Assembly: GCA_036265535.1 (NCBI GenBank)
Contig: DATAOV010000064.1
Location: forward strand, 1-58,551
Source of the DNA: AC-32 sp036265535
Lineage (GTDB): Bacteria > Actinomycetota > Thermoleophilia > Gaiellales > Gaiellaceae
Length of the DNA stretch: 58,551 nucleotides
Direction: 5' to 3'
The translations under genes were made by a program, and so were the position numbers. Positions 32,573 to 42,284 of this stretch are shown here, one piece after another (positions within the stretch are counted from its first letter, which is position 1; every line of letters begins with the position of its first letter). The notes below the pieces were generated by a model that was not told the DNA's origin, did not search any database, and worked only from the letters and a program-made list of their open reading frames with translations.

Positions 32573-33996
32573 CGGTACCCGACGTGAATGTGGTCGTAGT
32601 GGTTGGCCAGCGGGAACGACGGACCGCCGAGCCCCATCAGCGAGATGACCTGTGCCGGCAGCATCGCCCCCGGGAGCATGAGGACGCTGCGCACCGCCTG
32701 TTCCGTGATCCCGCCGGGCTGCTGGTGCCCTGTGATCGAGATGTTGTGCACGGCGGCGATGTCAACTGCGCGCCCGTACACGTGCGCCGAGACGACGCCG
32801 GGGCGGGCGTACAGCCGGTGGCCCGAGACGAGGCACGAGACCGTGACCTCGCGGTAGGTCTGAGCCAGGTAGAGCATCAGCGCCAGCACCCGCACGTCGA
32901 CGCGGCCGGCGGCGACGTCCGCCCGCCCGCCCGCGTAAATGTTCAGACGCGCGTCGTGCAGAACGCGGTCCTGCAGGTCGGCCTTCTGCGAGAGCAGGCC
33001 GCGCACGAGGCTCGCGAGCCCGACCGCCCGGTAGTAGTCGCGCAGGGCGACGACCCGGTCGGCGAGCGACGTGTTGCTCGAGTACGAGAGGGCGGCAGCC
33101 CACGCGTTCGCGCGTCCACCGAGCGAGCTCAGCCGGAAGGCGAGCCCGCGGAGCTCCGCGCGCTTCGCGGGAATGCGGCCGTTGTGGCCGTCCGCCCGTA
33201 GCGTGGCGAGCACGAGCGCCCAGTCGACGTGCGCCTGCCGCGAGAAGGCCACGAGCTCACGCGCGAACGCGAGCTGGAGCCGGGCGGCAGGCGGCGTCGG
33301 ATCGGGAGCCGCGCGATTCAACCAAACGGTCGCGCCGGCGGCTGCGTGCACCTCGGGATCGAGGGCCGGAGCCTTGGGCGCCTTCGGAGCCTTGTGCTTG
33401 TGCGAGACCTGCGGGCGCGTCCGCTTCACGCTCGGGCGAGCGACGTGGGTGCGCGAGATCGCGGCCCGCTTGGGGGCGGAAGCCTGCGAGTTCGACGAGC
33501 TCGAGAGCGAGGCGTGCGTCGGACGCGAAGTCAGCACCGCCACACGGGGTGCGTCCGCCGCCGGAGCCGGCTCGACCGGCGCAGCGGGCTCCACCGGCGC
33601 GGCAGCGTCGCCGTCGTCGACCTGGCCGCTCGACGCGGTGGTCTGCTCGGCCGGAGCGGTCGTCTCGGCCGGGCCCGCCGGGCCCGTCGGCCCGGTCGCG
33701 CCGGTCGCGGACTGCACCGCGACGGGAGTCGACTCGTCGTCGGCGAGCATCGACCTCACACCGTTGCCAGCGCCCGCGGAGAGCGCGAGGCCGGCGAAGA
33801 AAAGAAGGCTGAAGGACAGCGTGTGCGCGAAGCGTCGCTTGTGGTTCCGCTTCGGCTCCGGCTGCGGTTCCTCGCCCCGCTCGTCCCACTCGTCCCAGGC
33901 GCGGCCCCTGCCCAGCACGGTGAGGACAGACCTCGCGAGAGAGATCAGGAGGAGGTGGTGGAGGAGCCGCCTGGTCAGAGAGTTCCGTGGTGGCAT
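32569..33996 (-). CDS. Membrane-anchored zinc D,D-peptidase-like protein
   Basis: 475 residues. A basic cytoplasmic N-terminus precedes one transmembrane helix (about 55-76). An Ala-, Pro-, Thr- and Lys-rich linker follows, with a short collagen-like GATGPTGPAGPA stretch and basic KHKAPKAPKAP. Residues about 215-475 are globular. Near the end, SAHVYGRAVDIA (S-x-H-x2-G-x-A-x-D, His405 and Asp412) and HYDHIHVGYR (His471) are the zinc-ligand motifs of M15/LAS-type D,D-carboxypeptidases. It is predicted to act outside the membrane on peptidoglycan stem peptides. It heads the minus-strand operon and is divergent from the Tad operon. I cannot rule out an inactive, substrate-binding role. Confidence 0.75.
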   Translation of the reverse strand: MPPRNSLTRRLLHHLLLISLARSVLTVLGRGRAWDEWDERGEEPQPEPKRNHKRRFAHTLSFSLLFFAGLALSAGAGNGVRSMLADDESTPVAVQSATGATGPTGPAGPAETTAPAEQTTASSGQVDDGDAAAPVEPAAPVEPAPAADAPRVAVLTSRPTHASLSSSSNSQASAPKRAAISRTHVARPSVKRTRPQVSHKHKAPKAPKAPALDPEVHAAAGATVWLNRAAPDPTPPAARLQLAFARELVAFSRQAHVDWALVLATLRADGHNGRIPAKRAELRGLAFRLSSLGGRANAWAAALSYSSNTSLADRVVALRDYYRAVGLASLVRGLLSQKADLQDRVLHDARLNIYAGGRADVAAGRVDVRVLALMLYLAQTYREVTVSCLVSGHRLYARPGVVSAHVYGRAVDIAAVHNISITGHQQPGGITEQAVRSVLMLPGAMLPAQVISLMGLGGPSFPLANHYDHIHVGYR

Positions 33997-34141
33997 TGCC
34001 TTGTGCTCCCGTTCGTTGAGCGCCGGTGGGCCGCCACGTCGGCGCGGATCTCTATTGGCATCCGCGGGCCATACGGACTTGAGGGGACTATCGAGTCACC
34101 GGGCCGACCCGCCCTCCCCCGAACTAGGGATGTCCACGTGA

Positions 34142-34161
34142 GATCACCCTTGCGAGGGATC
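34142..34161. promoter_or_regulatory. Inverted repeat upstream of Tad pilin
   Basis: GATCACCCTTGCGAGGGATC pairs GAT..CCCT with AGGGATC around TGCG, with a two-base bulge. It resembles the element at 17719-17737 upstream of the subtilase, which also reads GATC-CCC-TT to AGGG-GAT. It may be a binding site for one regulator of envelope or surface functions. Confidence 0.35.
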
Positions 34162-34256
34162 AGTTCGCGGGCCTTTTGGATCGATGATCGCCGCAACTGA
34201 GCCATAGGCGGCGCGGCCACGCCGAAACATCCCCCGGAGGTCTCCCCAGCGTGTTC

Positions 34257-34376
34257 ATGCGCATCGCCCGCACCAGCAACCGGCTCTTCCTACACCGCAC
34301 GCAAGTCCTCCTCCCGGATTTCCCTTTGAGAAATTCGCGCGCTCCCGCGTGCGCATCGATGAGAGAAAGGAGGTGA
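34257..34376 (+). CDS. Possible leader peptide upstream of Tad pilin
   Basis: An ATG at 34257 (or in-frame GTG at 34251, with GGAGG about 11 bases upstream) opens a 39-codon frame beginning MRIARTSNRLFLHRTQVLLP and ending MRERR. Its TGA stop at 34374-34376 is the last three bases of the pilin ribosome-binding site AGGAGGTGA. A ribosome finishing this ORF would therefore sit on the pilin start region. Composition is basic and no family is recognisable. The ORF may be accidental; only position and stop overlap support it. Confidence 0.3.
   Translation: MRIARTSNRLFLHRTQVLLPDFPLRNSRAPACASMRERR
34366..34376 (+). promoter_or_regulatory. Perfect Shine-Dalgarno sequence for the pilin
   Basis: AAAGGAGGTGA, with its GGAGG core 8 bases from the ATG at 34382, is an essentially complete match to the 16S rRNA 3' end. 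It is the strongest ribosome-binding site in the window and fixes the pilin start. It fits the high expression expected of a major pilin. Confidence 0.85.
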
Positions 34377-34381
34377 ATCAG

Positions 34382-34570
34382 ATGCTGAGGCTTTTCACCT
34401 TCGTGCAGATCGCCGCAGATTCGCTGCGCAGGCGCGAGGAGGGACAGACGATGGCGGAGTACGGCGTGGTTCTCGCCGTGATCACGCTCGCCGTGATCGG
34501 TGCCATCACGCTCCTCTCCGACAACGTTCGCAGCGCGATCGAGAACGTCGCGGGCATCCTGCCCGGCTAA
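34382..34570 (+). CDS. flp: Flp/Fap-type major pilin subunit (Tad pilus)
   Basis: 62 residues starting at the ATG at 34382. After a short basic leader (about 20 residues ending RRREEG) comes QTMAEYGVVLAVITLAVIGA, the hydrophobic pilin helix with the Glu at position 5 of the mature protein, typical of type IVb Flp pilins cleaved by a TadV-type prepilin peptidase after Gly. The mature subunit would be about 40 residues. It is the first structural gene of the Tad operon and is followed by a strong hairpin. The prepilin peptidase gene is not in the window. Confidence 0.92.
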   Translation: MLRLFTFVQIAADSLRRREEGQTMAEYGVVLAVITLAVIGAITLLSDNVRSAIENVAGILPG

Positions 34571-34594
34571 GGAACCACCGCTTTTCTCCGGTAG

Positions 34595-34618
34595 GGGCCC
34601 CTTCCCCCGAAGGGGCCC
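34595..34618 (+). terminator. Strong intercistronic hairpin between pilin and tadE
   Basis: GGGCCCCTTC and GAAGGGGCCC form a perfect 10-bp stem with a CCCC loop. No T-tract follows (ACTCCCTCG). This suits a transcript-stabilising or partial attenuating hairpin that yields more pilin mRNA than downstream machinery mRNA, rather than a full intrinsic terminator. Confidence 0.65.
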
Positions 34619-34648
34619 ACTCCCTCGAACACACAGGAAAGAAACCCC

Positions 34649-35053
34649 GTGAATAACACAGAGCGCCGCACAATCGAGCTTCGATCAGAGCAGGGTCAGT
34701 CGCTGACGGAATTCGCGTTGGCTCTGCCGATCCTCGCGTTGCTGCTCTTCGCGGTAATCCAGTTCGGACTCGTCTTCAACAATTACGTCACGCTGACGGA
34801 CGCGACGCGCGCAGGCGCTCGCAAGGCGGCCGTGGGACGTCGCTTGCCCAACCCGGTCAACGCGTGCGTGAGCGCGATTCGGAGCTCCGCAACCGACCTT
34901 ACGCAGTCCGATCTCTCCACGAGCTGCGTCTCGACCTGGGAGCCCGGCGCCGACGTGAGCGTCACCGCGACGTACCCGTACTCGATCAGCCTCCTCGGCA
35001 TGGTCGTGAAGTCGGGACGCCTGTCGAGCACAACCACGGAGCGTGTGGAATGA
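34649..35053 (+). CDS. tadE: TadE-like minor pseudopilin
   Basis: 134 residues from a GTG with AGGAAAG upstream. The prepilin-like N-terminus SEQGQSLTEFALALPILALL, followed by LFAVIQFGLVFNNYVTLTDA, is the TadE signature, with the GQSLTEFAL helix as the likely cleavage and assembly site. The mature domain has one disulfide-capable Cys pair (NACVSAI and STSCVST). TadE is a minor pilin needed for Tad pilus assembly. The stop overlaps the next gene (ATGA). Confidence 0.88.
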   Translation: MNNTERRTIELRSEQGQSLTEFALALPILALLLFAVIQFGLVFNNYVTLTDATRAGARKAAVGRRLPNPVNACVSAIRSSATDLTQSDLSTSCVSTWEPGADVSVTATYPYSISLLGMVVKSGRLSSTTTERVE

Positions 35054-35997
35054 AGACTCGAAACGACCAGGGCCAGGCCACGATCCTGACCCTCGTCTTT
35101 CTGGTTGTGCTGCTCGGGATGGCCGCCCTCGTCCTCGACATCGGGTCGTGGTACCGGGCAGACCGGGCCGCCCAGTCGACCGCAGACGCGGCCGCACTGG
35201 CAGGCGCGCAGGCGCTGCCTGGAAACGCCTCCGAAGGGACCGCGCTCGCGCAGCAGTACGCGGCGAAGAACGGCGGAATCGGCTCGGGCACCATCGCGAT
35301 TACCTCGAAGATCGTCTCGAACGACACGATCACCGTCACGGTCAAGCGGCCTGCGCCGGGCTTCTTCTCGAGGCTCTTCGGTGTCAACTCCGTGACCGCA
35401 GGTGCCAAAGGGACAGCGCGTTCGGAGGGCGTCTCGTCCGCCAAGTACGTCGCTCCGATCACCGTCCACTACAAGCACGCCCTGCTCAACTGCACAGGGC
35501 CTTCCACCCATCCGACGTGCGACCCCACCTTCGACAGTGAGACGACGCTGGATCTCGAGGACCTGCATCAGAAAGGCGGCGGCAACGGGTCGGGCGCCTT
35601 TGGCCTCATCAACCTCAACTACGGCGACCCGTCCGGAAACATCGGCGCCGGCACGCTCGCAGACTGGCTCCGCTACGGCGACGAAGACGAGCTCCCGCTC
35701 GGTACGTACTACTCGGCGCCGTCGGCGAACTTCAACAACTCGCAGTTTACGAGCTCTCTGGACTTCGTCCTCGGCAAGGAAATTCTCTTCCCTGTCTACC
35801 GTCTGCTGACCGGACCGGGATCGAATGCGAAGTACGACATCATCGGCTGGGTCGGCTTCGTCATCACCTCGTACGACAACAGCGGCAGCAACGGGTCGCT
35901 TACCGGCCACTTCACCAGCTACGTCGCCGCCGGGGTCCAGGCGACCTCCGGTGGAAACCCCTACTTCGGCGTGCACAAGGTCGAGCTCGTCGACTAA
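35050..35997 (+). CDS. TadG-like pilus-assembly protein
   Basis: 315 residues. The N-terminus NDQGQATILTLVFLVVLLGM followed by AALVLDIGSWYRADRAAQST and ADAAALAGAQAL is the TadG-like N-terminal domain: one membrane helix and the conserved DIG-x-W and ADAAALAGA segments. The rest is extracytoplasmic, rich in Gly, Ser and Asn, with Cys at LLNCTG and PTCDPTFD. TadG proteins often carry a VWA domain at the C-terminus; this one does not, and the VWA domain of this operon is instead fused to TadB. It overlaps tadE and is followed by cpaB after 27 bases. Confidence 0.82.
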   Translation: MKTRNDQGQATILTLVFLVVLLGMAALVLDIGSWYRADRAAQSTADAAALAGAQALPGNASEGTALAQQYAAKNGGIGSGTIAITSKIVSNDTITVTVKRPAPGFFSRLFGVNSVTAGAKGTARSEGVSSAKYVAPITVHYKHALLNCTGPSTHPTCDPTFDSETTLDLEDLHQKGGGNGSGAFGLINLNYGDPSGNIGAGTLADWLRYGDEDELPLGTYYSAPSANFNNSQFTSSLDFVLGKEILFPVYRLLTGPGSNAKYDIIGWVGFVITSYDNSGSNGSLTGHFTSYVAAGVQATSGGNPYFGVHKVELVD

Positions 35998-36024
35998 CCC
36001 CCTCAAGGAGAAAGAGCCACCGCA

Positions 36025-36834
36025 ATGACATATCGAGTGAGAAACATCGGAATCGCCGTCGCGCTGGCCGCCGTCGCGGCTCTTCTGACGAGCTTCTATG
36101 TGACGAGCTACAAGCGGCACGTCCAGCGTGGCGAGGACCAGGTGACGGTGCTCGTCGCCAAGAAGGACATCCCTCAAGGCACGCCGGGCATCGAGGCCTC
36201 GAAAGACCTCGTCTCCGAGCAGGTGCCACGCCGCAGCGTCGTCCAAGGCGCGATCTCGAGCCCGGACCAGATCCAGAACCTGATCGCCACGCAGAAGACG
36301 CTCGAGGGCGAGCAGGTCACGACCCGGCGGTTCAGTCCGGTGGCCCAGAACGGTCCACGGGCCGATCTCAAGGGCAACCTCCGCGCCATGGAGATTCAAG
36401 GCGATCTCAACCAGACGCTCGCGGGAACCCTCCGCGACGGTGACCACGTAGACCTCGTCGGAACCTTCAAGTACCACTTCGCCGGCAAGTCCTCTCAGGA
36501 CAACTTCTCGGCGACACGAGTCGTGTTGCGCAACCTGAAAGTGCTGAAGGCGCCGGTCGGCCCCGCCGCCGGAACCAAGCTGACGAGCGGGCTCCAGAAC
36601 GACTACTCGGTCCTGCTCGCTGTCACCGACCAGCAGGCCCAGAAGCTCAACTTCGTCATGACCACGGCTGGTGGCAACTCCTCGAACGGCGTGGGTTGGT
36701 CGCTCCAGCTCCGGCCGGTCGTGAACGCAGCCGACAGCCCGGAGAGCGTGACCACACTCGGAACAGTTCTCCGCGACGGGCTCAGCAAGCAGCAGCTGAA
36801 GCGCTTCTTCGGCGACCTCGGAGGAGGCCAGTAA
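36025..36834 (+). CDS. cpaB: Flp pilus assembly protein CpaB/RcpC
   Basis: 269 residues. One N-terminal membrane helix (IGIAVALAAVAALLTSFYVT) is followed by a SAF-type domain, VTVLVAKKDIPQGTPGIEAS, and the RcpC/CpaB continuation LRAMEIQGDLNQTLAGTLRD with GDHVDLVGTFKYHF. CpaB is envelope-located and supports pilus passage through the wall. In Gram-negatives it works with the CpaC secretin; no secretin gene is present here, as in other Gram-positive Tad loci. A GGAG site about 13 bases upstream. The stop overlaps the cpaE start by one base (TAATG). Confidence 0.88.
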   Translation: MTYRVRNIGIAVALAAVAALLTSFYVTSYKRHVQRGEDQVTVLVAKKDIPQGTPGIEASKDLVSEQVPRRSVVQGAISSPDQIQNLIATQKTLEGEQVTTRRFSPVAQNGPRADLKGNLRAMEIQGDLNQTLAGTLRDGDHVDLVGTFKYHFAGKSSQDNFSATRVVLRNLKVLKAPVGPAAGTKLTSGLQNDYSVLLAVTDQQAQKLNFVMTTAGGNSSNGVGWSLQLRPVVNAADSPESVTTLGTVLRDGLSKQQLKRFFGDLGGGQ

Positions 36835-38032
36835 TGAGGCACGAGATCACAACCCCAACGACGACCCGCGAGCGCGCCCGCGTCTACCTGACAGGCGACT
36901 GTGACGGGCTCCCGGACCTGCGCGAGGCCCTCATGGCCCACCCTGATGTCGACCTGATCGGCTCGGCGGGCCAGGTGGCCGAGGCCGCTCCGACCCTGAC
37001 CGGCGGGCACCTCCAGGTCGTTCTGCACGCGACTCGCTCGTCGGCGCTGCCGGTAAACGAGCTGGCAGCAATCCGCGAGTACACGCGCGCACCGCTGATC
37101 CTGCTCGCTTCGAACGGCTCTCCAGCCCTGCTGGAGGAGGCGCTCGAGCACGACGTCGCCGACGTCCTGCTGTTGCCGCAGCTGACCGACAACGTCGTCT
37201 TCGCGATTCGCAAGGCAGGCCACGTCGGCAAGCGGCTCACGGGCACCCAGCAGCGCCACGGCCGCCTGGTGACCGTCTTCTCGCCCAAGGGCGGGACGGG
37301 CAAGACCGTCACTGCCACGAACCTTGGCAGCTCCCTGGCGAAGCACTGGGGCAAGCGGGCGCTCCTGCTCGACCTCGACCTGCAGTTCGGCGACGCCGCA
37401 ATCATGCTCGGGATCGAGCCGGAGAAGACGATCTACGACCTCGTCACCGCTCCGGGTGAGCTCGACTCCGAGAAGCTCGCCGGCTACACGACCCGCCACG
37501 CCTCCGGGCTGGACATCCTCCCGGCGCCGCTGCGCCCCGAGGACGCCGAGCTCGTGACCGAGGCCAAGCTGGCCCGGCTGCTGGAGGTCGCGCGCGAGTC
37601 CTACGACGTGATCGTCGTCGACACCTCGCCGTTCTTCCACGGGCCGATGCTGGCGACCCTCGACCGCACCGATGAGCTCCTGCTCCTCTGCGGGTTGGAC
37701 GTTCCGACGCTGAAGAACGTCCGTCTCAGCCTGCAGACGCTCGAGCTGCTCTCCTTCCCGCCCGACCGGATCAAGCTGGTTCTCAACCGGGCCAACTCGA
37801 AGGTCGGGATGAAGCCGAAGGAGGTCGAGTCGGCGCTCGAACGCAAGATCGACTTCGAGATCCCGAGCGACCGGACCGTGCCGATCGCCGTCAACCGCGG
37901 CAATCCGGCAGTGCTTGCGGAGTCGAGGGCGGAGTTCTCCAAGGCGGTCCGCGCGATGGCGAAGGAGCTCGTTGCGGCCCAGGCCGCCGCGAAGCAGAAG
38001 AAGAGCTTCATGGCGACCCTGGCGAGGGCCTA

Positions 38033-38033
<1 letters not shown>
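36834..38033 (+). CDS. cpaE: Tad pilus localisation ATPase CpaE/TadZ
   Basis: 399 residues from the ATG at 36834 (TAATG overlap with cpaB). Residues about 15-110 form an atypical receiver-like domain (RVYLTGDCDGLPDLREALMA). The ParA/MinD-type ATPase starts with a deviant Walker A, VFSPKGGTGKTVTATNLGSS (about 148-168), and has LLLDLDLQFGDAAIMLGIEP and IVVDTSPFFHGPML. TadZ proteins position the pilus machine. The receiver-like part lacks an obvious phospho-acceptor Asp. The stop overlaps the cpaF start (TAATG). Confidence 0.9.
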
Positions 38034-39477
<1,444 letters not shown>

Positions 39478-39481
<4 letters not shown>

Positions 39482-41352
39482 GCCGGGGGGTGCTGATCCG
39501 CAGCCTGCTCGCCGCCGCCGTCGTTGCCCTCTTGGCTCCGGTAGCGGCGAGCGCGAGCGTCAGCCTGCGGGGCGTCGATGCGACCGGGTATCCCACGATC
39601 CGGGCAACCCTCGTCTCGCCGGTCGCCTCGAGCCAACCGCCGACGCTGACCGAGAACGGCCAGAGGGTGATCGACCTGACGGCGCGGAACCTGGCCTCGG
39701 CGAAGAGCGTCGTCATCGCCGTCGATCGCTCCCGCTCAATGAAAGGGCGGCAGCTCGACGATGCGATCGGGGCAGCCCGCGACTTCATCGCTGCCAAGGC
39801 AGGCTCCGACCGCGTCGCCGTCGTGGTCTTCGGATCGCACGCCGTGCAGGTGACTCGCTTTTCATCCTCGACTATCGACGCCGACGACGCTCTCCGCGCG
39901 ATGGCTGTGGACAGCAAGCCCGGGACTGCTCTCTACGACGCGCTCGGGCTCTCCGCCAAGATGCTCGCCGGGGAACAGGGCCGCGCACGCGTGGTCGTGC
40001 TACTCACTGACGGGCAGGACGTCTCGAGCGCATCATCGTTGTCCCAGTCGATTACAGCGGCAAAGAAGGCGAGCGCGCTCGTGTATCCGATCGTCATCGG
40101 CAGCGCGAGCGCGACCCGGCAGCCGCTCCAGCAGATGGCTCGCCAGACCGGGGGCACCTTCCATGGTGCCGCCTCGAGCGCGGCGCTGAAGGGCATCTAC
40201 GCCTCGGTCGGGGCTGAGCTCCGCCGTACCTGGCGGCTCGAGTACGTGACCGGGGCGAGACCGGGCGAGAAGGTCCATCTCCGAGCTTCCCTCGACCCCG
40301 AGGGCGCCGCGGCTGCCGACCTGACCGTCCCTGGCGACCTGGAGCTTCCCTCCGACGGCGGCCCGGCGCTCCCCTCACCGCTCTACACCCCCTTCGGCGG
40401 CCTGCTGCTGACCCTGCTCGTGGCCTTCCTCGTCCTGACGGCGTGCGGGTTCGTGCTCGCCTCGACCAAGGGCCCGTGGGTGAAGAGCCGCCTCGCACCT
40501 CACGTCGAGGGCGGCCGGCGCAAGGCGAGGCGCCCGCAGAAGGGCGAGCGGCTCGCCGCCTTCGCCGGACTCTTCCGAACAACCGAAAAGGCATTCGGCC
40601 ACCGCCGCGTCTGGAAGCGGCTTCACCTCATGCTCGAGCGGGCCGACGTGCCGCTGCGCACGGTCGAGTTCGCCTATCTGATCGTCGGCTGCGGCTTCGC
40701 GCTCGCCTTGCTGGCTGCGGTCTCCGGCCGTTCAACGCTCGGCATCCTGATCGCTCTCACCGTCGGGGCGCTCGTCCCCTATTGCTGGGTCTCGTTCAAG
40801 GCGCGCCGCCGAATGAACGCGTTCGAGAACCAGCTGCCCGATCTGCTGGTCACCCTCGCTGCCTCGCTCAAGGCCGGGCACAGCTTCAAGCAGGGGATCC
40901 AGACGGTAGTCGACGAAGGCCAGGACCCTGCCAGCAAAGTGCTCGGCCGGGTGATCACCGACACCCAGCTCGGCCGGCCGATGGACGAGGCGCTCGCCGA
41001 AACGGCCGAGCGCATCGGCTCCAGCAACTTCTCGTTCGTCATCACGGCCGTATCGATCCAGCGCCAGGTCGGCGGCAGCCTCGCAGGACTGTTCGACATG
41101 GTCGCGGACACCGTTCGGCAGCGGCAGCAGTTCGCGCGCAAGATCAAGTCGCTGACGGCGATGGGGCGCGCCTCCGCCTACGTGCTCGTCGGGCTGCCTT
41201 TCTTCGTCGCCTTTGCCATCACCCTGCTGAACCCGAGCTACATGGACCCGCTCTACAACTCGTCGACAGGCCACACGCTGATCATGGTCGGCCTCGTGAT
41301 GATGGCGTTCGGCTCGTTGATCCTCAAGAAACTCGTCTCCTTCCGGGGGTAG
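39478..41352 (+). CDS. tadB: VWA domain-TadB fusion, Tad pilus inner-membrane platform protein
   Basis: 624 residues from a GTG at 39478 that overlaps the cpaF stop (GTGA); GTG at 39490 is an alternative. A signal peptide (LLAAAVVALLAPVAASASVS) precedes an extracytoplasmic VWA domain (about 60-250). Its complete MIDAS metal site is Asp83-x-Ser85-x-Ser87 (AVDRSRSM), Thr150 (KPGTALYDAL) and Asp178 (LLTDGQD). A membrane helix at about 304-328 leads to a TadB/T2SSF region: helices 398-438, the cytoplasmic domain FENQLPDLLVTLAASLKAGH and SLAGLFDMVADTVRQRQQFA, and two C-terminal helices. TadB normally lacks the VWA part. The fusion would place a ligand- or pilin-binding module on the outer face of the platform. 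Confidence 0.9.
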
Positions 41353-41358
41353 CCACTG

Positions 41359-42267
41359 ATGTTCCTCTTCATCGTGCTAGGAATCATCTGCCTCGCCGCC
41401 GCCGCCTATTTCCTTGGCGATGCAGTCACGATGCCTGCTCGCGAGCGCCACACCTCCGTCCGCCGCGCCGCGAACTACGGCCGCTTCCGGGCGAAGCTCG
41501 GCCCCGGGCAGCAGCCGTTCCGCCAGCGGGTGCTTCTTCCCCTGGGCGATCGCCTCGCGGGCTGGACGCTCAAGCTGCACCCGAAGACAACCATCGACGG
41601 TGTCAGCGCGCGGCTACTCGCCGCGGGCCTCGGGCGCACGATCTCGCCGACTACCTTCCTCGCCCTGAAGTCGGGTTTCGCGATCGGCGGCGTGGTGCTG
41701 GGCGCGGTCTTCGGCGGTGCGCTGGCGGGCGCCGGCGGCGTGCTCCTCCTGGCGATCGCGCTGGGCGGGCTCGGCTTCATCGGGCCCGACTTCGTAATCT
41801 CGGGGAAGGCGCGCTCCCGAAGAGACAACATCCGCGCCGAGCTGCCGGATGCGCTCGACCTGATGGCGGTCAGCGTGGAAGCCGGCCTCGGCTTCGACGG
41901 CGCGCTCTCGAAGCTGACCGAGCACATGGACGGCGCCCTGGCGGAGGAGTTCGCGCTAACGCTCAACGAGGTCCGGATTGGCGAAACCCGTCAGGACGCG
42001 CTCAAGAAGCTTGCCGAGCGCACCGGTACGCCGGAGCTCTCGTCCTTCGTGCGCTCGATCATCCAGGCCGACCAGCTGGGCATCTCCCTCGGGCGGATCC
42101 TGCGCGTACAGGCCACCGACAGCCGGCTCAAGCGCCAGGCGGCCGCCGAGGAGAAGGCGATGAAGGCGCCGATCAAGATGCTCTTCCCGACCGTGCTGTT
42201 CATCTTCCCGGCCATGTTCCTCGTGATCCTGGGGCCGGCGTTCCTCAACCTCTCCAAGATCTTCTAG
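41359..42267 (+). CDS. tadC: Tad pilus platform protein TadC (T2SSF family)
   Basis: 302 residues with an N-terminal membrane helix, two central helices (FALKSGFAIGGVVLGAVFGG region), the cytoplasmic T2SSF domain (NIRAELPDALDLMAVSVEAG, RTGTPELSSFVRSIIQADQL) and a C-terminal helix ending LFPTVLFIFPAMFLVILGPA. TadC pairs with TadB to form the inner-membrane base on which the CpaF ATPase acts. It begins 6 bases after the tadB stop. Length and topology are normal for the family. Confidence 0.92.
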   Translation: MFLFIVLGIICLAAAAYFLGDAVTMPARERHTSVRRAANYGRFRAKLGPGQQPFRQRVLLPLGDRLAGWTLKLHPKTTIDGVSARLLAAGLGRTISPTTFLALKSGFAIGGVVLGAVFGGALAGAGGVLLLAIALGGLGFIGPDFVISGKARSRRDNIRAELPDALDLMAVSVEAGLGFDGALSKLTEHMDGALAEEFALTLNEVRIGETRQDALKKLAERTGTPELSSFVRSIIQADQLGISLGRILRVQATDSRLKRQAAAEEKAMKAPIKMLFPTVLFIFPAMFLVILGPAFLNLSKIF

Positions 42268-42284
42268 ACGGACCGGAGGCGACG

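Larger units (their letters stand above)
33997..34381 (+). other. 385-base divergent control region between the peptidase-like gene and Tad pilin
   Basis: The region must hold the start signals for both the minus-strand operon and the Tad operon. I see an inverted repeat at 34142-34161, a possible 39-codon leader ORF at 34257-34376 and a perfect ribosome-binding site for the pilin. I looked for a c-di-GMP (GEMM) riboswitch, since Tad genes are often controlled that way, and did not find its conserved core. No convincing -35/-10 pair was identified. Confidence 0.5.

Noticed and set aside
33997..34381. c-di-GMP (GEMM) riboswitch upstream of Tad pilin
   Set aside because: The conserved core with its GCAAA-type segments and tetraloop receptor could not be found in the leader.
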